Source of the DNA: JBBRBB01 sp038206235
GTDB taxonomy: Bacteria; Bacteroidota; Bacteroidia; Chitinophagales; Chitinophagaceae
DNA length: 64,000 nt
Assembly (NCBI GenBank): GCA_038206235.1
Contig: JBBRBB010000001.1
Span: forward strand, 62,001-126,000
Direction: 5' to 3'
Shown: piece after piece, positions 46,177-54,540 of the stretch
Layout of the letters: each line of letters opens with the position of its first letter
How positions within the stretch are numbered: the stretch's first letter is position 1
Notes under the pieces: model-generated
The model's database searches: none
What the model was told of the DNA's origin: nothing
The model's input: the letters and a program-made list of their open reading frames with translations, nothing else
Program-made: the position numbers and the translations under genes

Positions 46177-47457
46177 ATGCAAAGAGATAATCTTGTTTTT
46201 GATATTATTCAAAAAGAATTAGAACGGCAGCGCCATGGAATTGAATTAATTGCTTCAGAAAATTTTGCCAGCCTTCAGGTAATACAGGCAATGGGAAATG
46301 TGATGACAAATAAATATGCTGAAGGCTACCCGGGTCGCAGGTATTATGGCGGCTGCGAATTTGTTGATGAGAGTGAGCAATTAGCTATTGACAGATTAAA
46401 ACAAATATTCAATGTTGAATATGCGAATGTTCAGCCCCACAGCGGCGCACAGGCAAATGCCGCATTAATGCTTGCCATTCTGCAACCGGGCGATAATATT
46501 TTGGGATTAGATTTAAGCATGGGTGGGCACTTAACACACGGCTCCCCTGTAAACTTCAGCGGTAAATTATATAAGCCGAATTTTTATGGTGTTGTAAGAG
46601 AAACCGGATTGATTGATTATGAAATGATGCACGCAAAAGCGAAAGAAATAAAACCCAAGCTCATTATTTGCGGAGCCAGCGCATATAGCAGAGATTGGGA
46701 TTATAAACGCATAAGAGAAATTGCAGATGAAGCTGGCGCTTTTATAATGGCTGATATTGCACATCCCGCTGGATTAATTGCAAAAAATTTATTAAGCGAC
46801 CCTTTGGATTATTGCCAGTTTGTAACATCAACCACACATAAAACTTTGCGTGGACCCCGTGGTGGAATAATTATGATGCGTAAAGATTTTGAAAATCCAT
46901 TTGGCTTAAAAGATACCAAGGGAAAAATAAGAATGATGAGCAACCTGCTTGATATGGCTGTGTTTCCGGGCACACAGGGCGGGCCCTTAGAACATGTGAT
47001 AGCTTCAAAAGCGATAGCCTTTGGTGAAATACTTACTCCTGAATTTACAGAATATGCTGCACAGGTAATTAAAAATGCACAGGCAATGGCAAAGCAGTTT
47101 GTAGAAAAAGATTATTATATCATCAGCAATGGAACAGATACTCATTTAATGCTGATTGACCTGCGAAATAAAAACATCAGCGGTAAAAAAGCAGAGCAGG
47201 TATTGGGCATGGCAGATATAACAGTGAATAAAAATATGGTTCCTTTCGATGATAAAAGTGCATTTGTAACAAGCGGCATTCGCATTGGTGTTCCTGCCAT
47301 AACCACAAGGGGAATGAAAGAAACACACATGCAATTTGTAGTGGATGCAATTGATAAAGTTTTAATGAACGCCGGAGATGAAATTTTAATTTGTGATGTA
47401 AAAAAACAGGTGAATGAATTTATGCAGCAGTTTCCGTTGTATGCGGAACTGGGATAA
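46177..47457 (+). CDS. glyA: Serine hydroxymethyltransferase
   Basis: A 426-residue PLP enzyme of standard length. It has ELIASENFAS, KYAEGYPGRRYYGGCEFVDE, the aldimine lysine in TSTTHKTLRGPRGG, and IRIGVPAITTRGM. It interconverts serine and glycine with tetrahydrofolate and supplies one-carbon units. It is monocistronic, with a hairpin downstream. Confidence 0.96.
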   Translation: MQRDNLVFDIIQKELERQRHGIELIASENFASLQVIQAMGNVMTNKYAEGYPGRRYYGGCEFVDESEQLAIDRLKQIFNVEYANVQPHSGAQANAALMLAILQPGDNILGLDLSMGGHLTHGSPVNFSGKLYKPNFYGVVRETGLIDYEMMHAKAKEIKPKLIICGASAYSRDWDYKRIREIADEAGAFIMADIAHPAGLIAKNLLSDPLDYCQFVTSTTHKTLRGPRGGIIMMRKDFENPFGLKDTKGKIRMMSNLLDMAVFPGTQGGPLEHVIASKAIAFGEILTPEFTEYAAQVIKNAQAMAKQFVEKDYYIISNGTDTHLMLIDLRNKNISGKKAEQVLGMADITVNKNMVPFDDKSAFVTSGIRIGVPAITTRGMKETHMQFVVDAIDKVLMNAGDEILICDVKKQVNEFMQQFPLYAELG

Positions 47458-47470
47458 ACCTGTCAGGTTC
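47456..47470. repeat. AACCTGTCAGGTT palindrome at the glyA stop
   Basis: AACCTG-t-CAGGTT starts at the stop of glyA. A near copy, AACCCGTCAGGTT, is at 51788-51800 beside another stop codon. Short palindromes of this type also occur at 10692 and 11895. Confidence 0.55.
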
Positions 47471-47495
47471 GTACCCTCTGGACACCCAACACAAA

Positions 47496-47519
47496 AAAGC
47501 CGAAGTCTCCTCCGGCTTT
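47496..47519. terminator. Bidirectional terminator-like hairpin
   Basis: AAAGCCG (47496-47502) pairs with CGGCTTT (47513-47519). The run of six A before it gives a T tract on the minus strand, so it fits best as a terminator for minus-strand transcription, with weaker action after glyA. Confidence 0.65.
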
Positions 47520-47550
47520 AAATTAAAAATTTATAATTCAACATTTAATC

Positions 47551-47745
47551 TCATTCCTTCACAAACCTCAAACTCTCATTCATATCTCCATTTCCCGTTC
47601 TCAAATAATAAATTCCTTTTACAAGTTTGCTTACATTATCTGCATGTGCTGTTGTAGAACTTATTTTTTGCCTGAAAAATTAATTACAACGACTGTAATA
47701 TTTGCATTTGCTTTTAAACCCTTAATGTGTAAAAGTGAATACAGG
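47551..47745 (-). pseudogene. Frameshifted T9SS sorting-domain relic
   Basis: Read on the minus strand, the codons give LLHIKGLKANANITVVVINF and SGKK, a stop in frame, then in the shifted frame ISSTTAHADNVSKLVKGIYY, LRTGNGDMNESLRFVKE-stop. This is the core of a type A sorting domain ending in the usual FVKE, without any preceding protein. It is a second example of an orphan sorting domain, besides 19671-19945. Confidence 0.72.
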
Positions 47746-47821
47746 GGAGTGTGAGGATTATTGAGATTTATTTTTTATGTAAAGACCAATAATCATTAAA
47801 CAAAATAAAATATTCCTGAAA

Positions 47822-48676
47822 CTATGTTTCTAAGTTCTTAGTCAAATCAATAAACGGTTTATGGTTTTCTTCTTTCGGTATCAACGTCATCAGATTCCCA
47901 TTCCCTCTCTCTGCCGCTTCAATAATAGAATAGTCTGAAAGTATCAGCGCTTTATTTTTCTTTATACAAACATCATGTTCAAAATGAACAGAGGGTTTGC
48001 CATCACGTGTTCTCACCGTCCAGCCATCATCTTCAGTATACACCTCTTTTTTTCCCATATTTATCATTGGCTCTATTGCAAGCACTGCATTCTCTTTTAA
48101 TTTAGGTCCGTTGCCGCGTTTGCCGAAATTGGGAACCTGCGGCTCTTCATGCAAGTCTCTCCCTAATCCGTGCCCTACAAGCTCTCTCACTACTCCGTAT
48201 CCATGTTCTCTTTCTGTATATTGCTGTATAGCATAAGAGATATCTCCCACACGATTGCCTGCTACTGCCTTTTCTATCCCTTTGTGCAAAGACGCTTTCG
48301 TTACTCTTACTAATTGCTTCACCTCATCATTTATTTCTCCAATCACAAAAGTATAAGCATGGTCGCCATGCCAGCCGTTTAATATAACACCCATGTCTAT
48401 TGAAATAATGTCGCCCTCTTTCAAACTTTCATTATTGGGGAAACCATGCACTACAACATCATTTAATGAAGCGCAAATGGTATAGGGATAACCCCTGTAA
48501 TTGAGAAATGATGGCATTGCTTTGTGGTCTTTGATAAATTCAAAACAAAGCTTATCAAGTTGCATGGTAGTAATTCCGGGCTTCAATATTTTCGCAACCT
48601 CGGTAAGTGTTTTACTTACCAGTGTTGCGCTTTCCTTCATCAAAATAATCTCTGCATCGGTTTTATATAATATCAT
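47822..48676 (-). CDS. map: Type I methionine aminopeptidase
   Basis: A 284-residue metal-dependent peptidase. It has SLNDVVVHGFPN, the metal ligand region IDMGVILNGWHGDHAYTF, VGHGLGRDLHEEP, LAIEPMIN and HFEHDVCI, all five metal-ligand segments of type I MetAP. It removes the N-terminal Met of new proteins. It is about 30 residues longer than E. coli Map at the C-terminus. Confidence 0.95.
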   Translation of the reverse strand: MILYKTDAEIILMKESATLVSKTLTEVAKILKPGITTMQLDKLCFEFIKDHKAMPSFLNYRGYPYTICASLNDVVVHGFPNNESLKEGDIISIDMGVILNGWHGDHAYTFVIGEINDEVKQLVRVTKASLHKGIEKAVAGNRVGDISYAIQQYTEREHGYGVVRELVGHGLGRDLHEEPQVPNFGKRGNGPKLKENAVLAIEPMINMGKKEVYTEDDGWTVRTRDGKPSVHFEHDVCIKKNKALILSDYSIIEAAERGNGNLMTLIPKEENHKPFIDLTKNLET

Positions 48677-49166
48677 ACAATAATCTCCGGCTCAATTAAA
48701 AGCTTTCTAAAAAATTTTGTGCAAATGTGCTGAAATTTTGGTACTGTCGCACCTAAAGTTTGTAACCCTTGTGCCGCAAAGGGTTTAAACAAGTGCAAGC
48801 CGTCGTGTCAAAACAGTAAACGATGTGGCAACCGCAGTGAATCCCGCCTTGCGTACATAAATTGTCTGCAACAATTTTTAAAGAACTTTTGTTTTGGAGA
48901 AAGCCCGAGGACTTAGTATCGGAACGATTCGAGAAGCTTTTCCATGTTCAGATGCGTTGATCTTGTAGTAATCAAACCGCGTCTTGGACGGTCAAGGTCA
49001 AGAATAAGATAAATAGTCATTACGGTCATTAGTGAATAGGGGAAAATAACAATCCAAGTTATTTTTCCTGAGTTGGGATATGTGTTTGTAAAGAATGCTT
49101 TGATTCTTTACTGAGCCAATAGAATTATCTACTTCCTGAATTCATCCATCTCAATTTTTAGCATTC
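48677..49166. other. Gene-free stretch
   Basis: About 490 bases of mixed composition between two minus-strand genes with no supported gene and no clear repeat. It is somewhat richer in GC than usual for this genome's spacers, around 48740-48860. Confidence 0.45.
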
Positions 49167-49631
49167 TTATTTTTCACAATCAACTTCTTTTAAAATCATA
49201 TTGTTGCCGAAATTTAATGCGCCTGTGTTTTTAAATATCATCTTGCCATTATTTTCTTCTACATCTCCGTAACCTTCCGCAAAATCATTTCCCTTTTTTA
49301 AGAAAGCGACTTCTCTGGTTGATTCAGTTCCTTCTGACAAAAATTTATACTCTGCAATAAGTGTATCTCCTTTCATTGTGCCTTGTAGTGTGCCTTTGTT
49401 TTGATCTTTTTCAAAGAGACTGTATTTTAAATCGCCTGTTACAATGTTGCCAGAAATATTGATATGCAGAAACACACTGTCTTTGTTTACAAAGTATGCA
49501 TAGCAATAATCAGTTTTGGTATCGCTGACAGCATTTGCAGTATCCTCAGCATTCGTAGCTTCTGTTGAATTGTTGTTGCATGATATGAAAATGCAACTAA
49601 CAGCAACTAAAATTAAGTGAGTCTTTTTCAT
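49167..49631 (-). CDS. Small hypothetical lipoprotein
   Basis: A 154-residue protein with lipobox FISC (Cys18) followed by a polar stretch. The mature part is beta-rich (DYCYAYFVNKDSVFLHINIS, LQGTMKGDTLIAEYKF, VAFLKKGNDFAEGYGDV) and ends in a cysteine (EVDCEK) that could pair with Cys43. It looks like a small beta-barrel lipoprotein. No function is known. Confidence 0.6.
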   Translation of the reverse strand: MKKTHLILVAVSCIFISCNNNSTEATNAEDTANAVSDTKTDYCYAYFVNKDSVFLHINISGNIVTGDLKYSLFEKDQNKGTLQGTMKGDTLIAEYKFLSEGTESTREVAFLKKGNDFAEGYGDVEENNGKMIFKNTGALNFGNNMILKEVDCEK

Positions 49632-49882
49632 TTTGTTTTGATTTTATTTTTTTGTGATCGCATTACTGCAATATCCCTCATTATAAAGTAAGCGTATTGC
49701 CTTCAGTTATTAACCAGGTATTTGCTTTCTTCAACATTTTTCAAAAAAGCTCTTTCTCCTTCGCCATTACATATCTGTCCCTGTCTATAAAAAAGGTTGG
49801 TAAGAGAGATTCAATCATACTTTTTATTTCAATTATGTTTAATAGCAATTTTAGCAATGCAGCCATTTCACTATACTGCTAT

Positions 49883-50653
49883 TCACATTTCATCAAATCC
49901 CGGCCTTATAAATTTCATTGCATCGGGAAACTCATCGTAGGCAAGGCTTTGAAGCTTTTGTAAAGAAGCAAGAATGGGCAGCGCATCATCTTCCATACCG
50001 GGCAGCAATTCATTTAACTGAAGCCATGCCTGCATGGTACGCTCTGTTGAAATTAAAGCAATCTTGGCCGAGCCATTACTGTCTTTCGGATAAGAATTTT
50101 CCTCTTTATATTTGTCTTCCTCCATTTTAGATGACAGAGCACGCATAAATTTTACACTAATAAAATAGAGATACCATTGAATTACTCCAAAGCAATCTTC
50201 TATGGTTGCTAATTCACTTATGCTTTCTTTTTCACTTCGAATTCCTATTTCAAAATGAAGAATTATCTCATCCTGCTTTTCATTTAATTGTTCATTTTTA
50301 TCGAGCCATTTCTTTGCAAGATTTATATAAGCATTAGATTGCTTTATTAAGGAATGCGCCTTAATCTGCTTTCTTTCTAATTCTTCTTCTTCAAGATACG
50401 CTTTGTGCTCTTCTTCTGTAAGCCCGGGAATAGTGAAGCCAAATTTTTCAGCAGACTGATGCAATAAAGTAATCGTCTGTGCAAAGTTGACAGAAAGATG
50501 ATCCCAAAATGCTTTATTATTAATATCCTGTTGCTCGGCTGAAAGCTTGCCTGTGCTTAGCGCCACGGCGCAACGACTTGTAAAGTAGCAGCGTTCGCAC
50601 CACCTGTCGCAGTAGTTATGTATCAACGGAATATTTTTTTGTTTCTTTTTCAT
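49883..50653 (-). CDS. Hypothetical protein with N-terminal cysteine cluster
   Basis: A 256-residue soluble, mostly helical protein. The N-terminus holds four cysteines in NYCDRWCERCYFTSRC (about 14-28), a spacing that suggests a metal or iron-sulfur site. The rest is long charged helices without recognisable motifs. The start is supported by the conserved-looking cysteine cluster. The function is unknown. Confidence 0.65.
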   Translation of the reverse strand: MKKKQKNIPLIHNYCDRWCERCYFTSRCAVALSTGKLSAEQQDINNKAFWDHLSVNFAQTITLLHQSAEKFGFTIPGLTEEEHKAYLEEEELERKQIKAHSLIKQSNAYINLAKKWLDKNEQLNEKQDEIILHFEIGIRSEKESISELATIEDCFGVIQWYLYFISVKFMRALSSKMEEDKYKEENSYPKDSNGSAKIALISTERTMQAWLQLNELLPGMEDDALPILASLQKLQSLAYDEFPDAMKFIRPGFDEM

Positions 50654-51021
50654 AAGTGAAAGTTAGAAATTTTTAGTTTGATTTTGCAAAGGAATGATAT
50701 TAGAAAATATATTTAGCAGACAAAGTAATTGGGTGAAACTAAAACGTAGAAACTGTTCAAATGATCTTATAAATTTCGTATTGGCTGTGGGGACACAGAC
50801 AACAACAACTGTGCCCCCACAAACGTCTATGGTACATTGCACGAACAGGGCGTAGCGTTTTTGGGTTATTTAAAAAAACGTCTTCCGGAACTGATACTAA
50901 ATTAATAATAAAAAGTAATGATAAGAACTAAAATCCGGCTATGTTCGGTTGCTGGAACTGCTGCTGAAAGCTGACTACAGCCGAAGATTCAACTGCAAGC
51001 CTCAATAACGCCAAACCCAAT
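50654..51021. other. Gene-free flank of the methyltransferase cassette
   Basis: About 370 bases with no gene but with structure: a 12-bp-arm hairpin at 50787-50820 (GTGGGGACACAG / CTGTGCCCCCAC, one mismatch), then GTGCCCCCACAAACGTCT (50811-50828), whose near copy GTGTCCCCAAAAACGTCT lies beyond the next gene at 51704-51721. Confidence 0.6.
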
Positions 51022-51036
51022 GTTAGCGGTTGTTGT
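51022..51036. repeat. Left inverted repeat of the methyltransferase cassette
   Basis: GTTAGCGGTTGTTGT at 51022-51036 matches the reverse complement of ACAATAACCGCTAAC at 51679-51693 in 14 of 15 positions. The methyltransferase stop codon (51023-51025) lies inside this arm, and the start codon is 12 bases inside the right arm. Confidence 0.75.
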
Positions 51037-51667
51037 TTCTTGTCCAAATGTAAGCTCGCTTGCTTGGATGCTCAACTTCTTTGTATGGTTGTCGTTCAAC
51101 AATGTCTATTATTTCAAATCCAATTTCTGTAAGCAAATCTGTTATTTTGTTTGTCTCAAAAAAATAGAAATCAATATTTACCTGGTGGTCAAGGAAATTG
51201 TCAAGATGAATTGTTTTGTCGCCAATGTGAAATGAAAAAAGGAACTGTCCATTTTCTGTCAACACTCTTTTGATTTCTTTAAATGCAGTTTGAGTTTGTT
51301 CATAGTCAAAGTGTACAATAGAATAAAACGCTATTGCTGAACTGAAAAATTTATCGGGATATTTCAAATTTAAAATGTCCGCAGTGTCAAAATGCAATTG
51401 CGGATTAATACTTTTTGCAACTGACACCATTTTCGAAGAAATGTCTACACCAAGAATATCTGTCAACCCACAGTCAGATAAATATTTTGTTGTCTGTCCC
51501 GGCCCACAACCTAAGTCTATAAGTTTTCCATTGTCCAAATTTTCTGAAGCGAATGATTTTAATAAAATTCTGTCGAAATGTTTTTTGTTTAGTTCGTCAA
51601 TGAACTTGTCAGCATAATTTTTTGCTGTCTTATCGTAACATTCAATAATGTCTTTTTGTTCTTGCAT
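51023..51667 (-). CDS. Class I SAM-dependent methyltransferase in a repeat-bounded cassette
   Basis: A 214-residue Rossmann methyltransferase with motif I LIDLGCGPGQTTKYL, DILGVDISSKM, DTADILNLKY and a late FLFSFHIGDK. It resembles small-molecule methyltransferases such as the UbiE/Methyltransf_25 type. It fills the space between two inverted 15-mers with almost no spare bases, so gene and repeats probably travelled together. Frequent TGT and GTC runs set its base use apart from the neighbouring genes by eye. Confidence 0.85.
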   Translation of the reverse strand: MQEQKDIIECYDKTAKNYADKFIDELNKKHFDRILLKSFASENLDNGKLIDLGCGPGQTTKYLSDCGLTDILGVDISSKMVSVAKSINPQLHFDTADILNLKYPDKFFSSAIAFYSIVHFDYEQTQTAFKEIKRVLTENGQFLFSFHIGDKTIHLDNFLDHQVNIDFYFFETNKITDLLTEIGFEIIDIVERQPYKEVEHPSKRAYIWTRNNNR

Positions 51668-51678
51668 GGATGTCGTTT

Positions 51679-51693
51679 ACAATAACCGCTAAC
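51679..51693. repeat. Right inverted repeat of the methyltransferase cassette
   Basis: ACAATAACCGCTAAC is the partner of the left arm at 51022. It is followed by GTGTCCCCAAAAACGTCTTATGGT (51704-51727), a near direct copy of 50811-50833. Confidence 0.75.
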
Positions 51694-51798
51694 GCCTGCT
51701 TTTGTGTCCCCAAAAACGTCTTATGGTGATTGATTTTTTAAATTTTAAACAGCTTCTTACTATTGTCATAAACGTAACGGATTTTAAACCCGTCAGGT

Positions 51799-53727
51799 TC
51801 AATACACATTATTTCTATAATCGCTGTTGAGTTGTATTATATCTGGCTCCTGAACGTAATTATTGTTGTACTTAAAAGCGATGTTGATGCGTATACTTGC
51901 TTCGAATGATTTGCTTTGCTGTGCCTTGCGCGGAAAAAAAACAAACCGCAATTCAGTAGTGCCAAAAATCAGATTTTCATTACGCGTTCTTAAACCGCCA
52001 CCCACTCCGTAATACGAGCCTGACTTTGAAAAAGGCTCGTGCTCGGGTGTAAGCACAGACACATCAAAAAAAGCAAAAGGCGAAAACTTAAACCCGAATG
52101 CTTTATAGTTTATGAAAGAAATGGTTTCGGTATGCAGGCTTATGCGCTGATCGCCAAGCGTTGAATCTGAATTGAAATAACGTACTCCAAAAGTGTTATT
52201 AATGTTTAAGGGGTCGAGCCCTAAGCGGTTAAACTGGTGTGTGTATGTTAAGCGCAGGTATTGCCGCAGCTTGAAATTTTTAAATAATAATAATCTGCTA
52301 AAGCCCGAACCGCCGAGCAGGATTTCTGCATCCTGCCACTCGCCTTTATTAAAAAAAGTTCCTGCCCTAAAAAAATATTGTATAATATCTGCCCTCGAAG
52401 TAACAATGTAACGGTTCGCATCAATGCCCGCATAAACTCTCTGCAAATAAGATTGTTTATATAAGCCTGCAGTAACCGCAACGTTGTAACCATAAGGAAT
52501 ATCTTCTGTGGTGCCGAAGTTGTATATATAATTGGTTTTATAAAATTGCTGCCTGAAAAAAGTGAATTGCCCAAGCACAGCCTGTTTATTGTTGAACCTA
52601 AAATTTAGTTTGTCTGCTACCTGCGAAGGTGTTTGCAAAAAATCGGTTGTAAAATATCGAAGGCTTATAAATTGTTTTGCTTTGCGGTCCCTGTCTTTTA
52701 TAAATTTTTCCACGCTAAGATTATAGCCAAACCACGCATCGAAAGTATTATAGCTGTAGCTGAAGAAATAGGGTGCAGGTTTATTATACTCGTTGAAGGT
52801 TTGATAATGTCCTGTGCTTAATCCGCCGGCAGCATGAGAGTATTGTGATATTAACTGTCTCTGAAGAGAAAAATAATAAGCATGCTCATCATTTGTGGCA
52901 TCGTACAAATTTGGGGCGATAGTTGTGATGCCCGCAGAGGCATCAATAAATGTTCCCGCAATATTATACTTGGTATAAAACAAACCAATTCCTGAAGCAG
53001 GGTTGCGGCTTTTTTCAATCAGTGTATTTACCTGAACCTTTTGAGCAATACCCATAACATTCGCATCACTTACTTTCAGTTTAAATTTTTCTGATGTTAG
53101 GCTGTTCAGCTCGCCGGTTAAGCTAAAAAGATCTTTGGTGATGATGTACACATCTACAGAATCAAATGCGGTTTTAGGATAGCTGATATTGGTAAGCTCA
53201 TCGCTGTTACTATAGACGCCTGCTGAATCAGATTCTTTTAAAACAGGCTTTATAAGAATACGTGCATCCTGAATGTATTCCAGAGAGCGCAGGTAGCGTT
53301 CATTATCTGCAAGCCTATATGCCAGCAGCTTTGTATGCGGTTTTATAAAAAGATTATCGCGTATTGCCCATTCCCGTGTATCTGTGTGAAGCGAGTTTAA
53401 AATTCTTGTTCCAAAATAATTTATCTTTTTTGCAGTGTCAATAAAACTTCTTTCAAAGCTGTAGCGATTTATAATTATATGACTTATGACTTTGCCTTCG
53501 TAAGGCAAAAAGGCATCCTCACTTTTTGCAGTGAGTAACCCTTCTGCAGTAATAGTGTCGGCACTGTTTCTTTTTAAAAACCGCATAGCATAGTGAAAAA
53601 TGTTGTTTTTTTTTGGAGCGTGAATCGTATCTTCTAATTTCTCCTGCGCAGATGCGCAGATACTAATTAATAAGAATAAGAAAACAGGTAAGCGCTTTCG
53701 AAATATTTTTTTAATTGCTGTTTTCAA
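51799..53727 (-). CDS. BamA/TamA-like outer-membrane protein
   Basis: A 642-residue protein with a signal peptide (about 1-27, CASAQ), one or two POTRA-like segments (GKVISHIIINRYSFERSF, about 78-165) and a long C-terminal region of alternating beta strands with aromatic girdle residues, as in a 16-strand barrel. The last strands carry GSYYGVGGGLRTRNENLIFGT and FPRK. It is best described as an Omp85-superfamily-like barrel; its cargo or role is unknown. Confidence 0.7.
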   Translation of the reverse strand: MKTAIKKIFRKRLPVFLFLLISICASAQEKLEDTIHAPKKNNIFHYAMRFLKRNSADTITAEGLLTAKSEDAFLPYEGKVISHIIINRYSFERSFIDTAKKINYFGTRILNSLHTDTREWAIRDNLFIKPHTKLLAYRLADNERYLRSLEYIQDARILIKPVLKESDSAGVYSNSDELTNISYPKTAFDSVDVYIITKDLFSLTGELNSLTSEKFKLKVSDANVMGIAQKVQVNTLIEKSRNPASGIGLFYTKYNIAGTFIDASAGITTIAPNLYDATNDEHAYYFSLQRQLISQYSHAAGGLSTGHYQTFNEYNKPAPYFFSYSYNTFDAWFGYNLSVEKFIKDRDRKAKQFISLRYFTTDFLQTPSQVADKLNFRFNNKQAVLGQFTFFRQQFYKTNYIYNFGTTEDIPYGYNVAVTAGLYKQSYLQRVYAGIDANRYIVTSRADIIQYFFRAGTFFNKGEWQDAEILLGGSGFSRLLLFKNFKLRQYLRLTYTHQFNRLGLDPLNINNTFGVRYFNSDSTLGDQRISLHTETISFINYKAFGFKFSPFAFFDVSVLTPEHEPFSKSGSYYGVGGGLRTRNENLIFGTTELRFVFFPRKAQQSKSFEASIRINIAFKYNNNYVQEPDIIQLNSDYRNNVY

Positions 53728-53835
53728 AACGTTGCTGATTCAATTATATTAATTGGCTAAACTTAGTAAAATTTAGTGTAAGAATGTGTGAAGATTTTTT
53801 TGGTTACCGGCTTTGGTTTTCATGGCTTCGTTCCT

Positions 53836-53852
53836 TCCCGCCGTAGGCGGGA
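53836..53852. repeat. GC-rich hairpin element
   Basis: TCCCGCC-gta-GGCGGGA in a 225-base gap. The flanking words (GGTTTTCATGG and CTTC) recur beside a similar GC-rich palindrome at 59538-59620, so it belongs to an interspersed family. Confidence 0.55.
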
Positions 53853-53952
53853 CACTTCAGGGCCTTGTTCTTTAATGAACTGTGGCATTCGATGCAGCCA
53901 GCTTTTTTAATTAATAATAGCTTTCTTTCATTCACAAATTAAAGCTCAGCTT

Positions 53953-54420
53953 TTATGATGAAATTATTTTTATCATTTTAAAGTTTGTAAGTTTTACTCC
54001 TTTCATATCTGCATATTGTTCTGTTATTATTTTAAATCCATGCTTTAAAAAAAATGGGGTGGCAGTTATGCTTACCTCAGATGTTAACTCTGTAAGCGAT
54101 AATTTTTTTGCAAGCATTTCTATTTTGGTTAATAGTCTTTTTGCAATTCCACTTCGCTGGTAATCTTTATCAACATACAGTAAATCGAGATAACCATTTT
54201 TTGTTAGTGACCCAAAGCCCGCTATTTTATTATCAATTTCGGCAACAAAAAAATGTTGTTCCTTTATTTTATTTCTCCAGCTATCAATATTGTTATAGCC
54301 CGCCGCCCATGCTGTTACCTGATCTTCAGTATAATCTTTGCTGTTAATGAATAGAATAGTGTTGTAGAAAAGTTGCCTTATTTTATCAAGGTTGTTAATT
54401 GTTGCAGGGCGTATCTTCAT
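53953..54420 (-). CDS. GNAT family N-acetyltransferase
   Basis: A 155-residue acetyltransferase with IRPATINNLDKI at the start, GFGSLTKNGYLDLLYVDKDYQRSGIAKRL (the acetyl-CoA pyrophosphate loop Q/RxxGxA is QRSGIA) and a late TPFFLKHGF. It transfers an acetyl group to an unknown amine. Length fits the family. Confidence 0.85.
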   Translation of the reverse strand: MKIRPATINNLDKIRQLFYNTILFINSKDYTEDQVTAWAAGYNNIDSWRNKIKEQHFFVAEIDNKIAGFGSLTKNGYLDLLYVDKDYQRSGIAKRLLTKIEMLAKKLSLTELTSEVSITATPFFLKHGFKIITEQYADMKGVKLTNFKMIKIISS

Positions 54421-54460
54421 CGGGAATATTCAGAATAAATGAACGCGCTTACAGCTGGCT

Positions 54461-54540
54461 GTTTACTATTTACTGTTTACTGTTTACTGCCTACTATTTA
54501 CTAATTACTGGTTACTCGCTACTGCTTACTGCTTACTGCT
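54461..54540. repeat. 7-bp tandem array, 11 units of the NNNTACT type
   Basis: Eleven consecutive heptamers share TACT as their last four bases (GTTTACT, ATTTACT, GCTTACT and variants). The array runs into the 3' end of the S9 peptidase gene, whose stop codon (54533-54535) it includes. Confidence 0.9.

Noticed and set aside
49697..49963. Plus-strand 88-codon frame
   Set aside because: Its second half is antisense to the minus-strand cysteine-cluster protein gene, which has the better case.
50787..51727. Classical integron attC sites around the methyltransferase
   Set aside because: The inverted cores read GTTAGCG, not GTTRRRY, and no integrase is in the window, so I only claim repeat-bounded structure.
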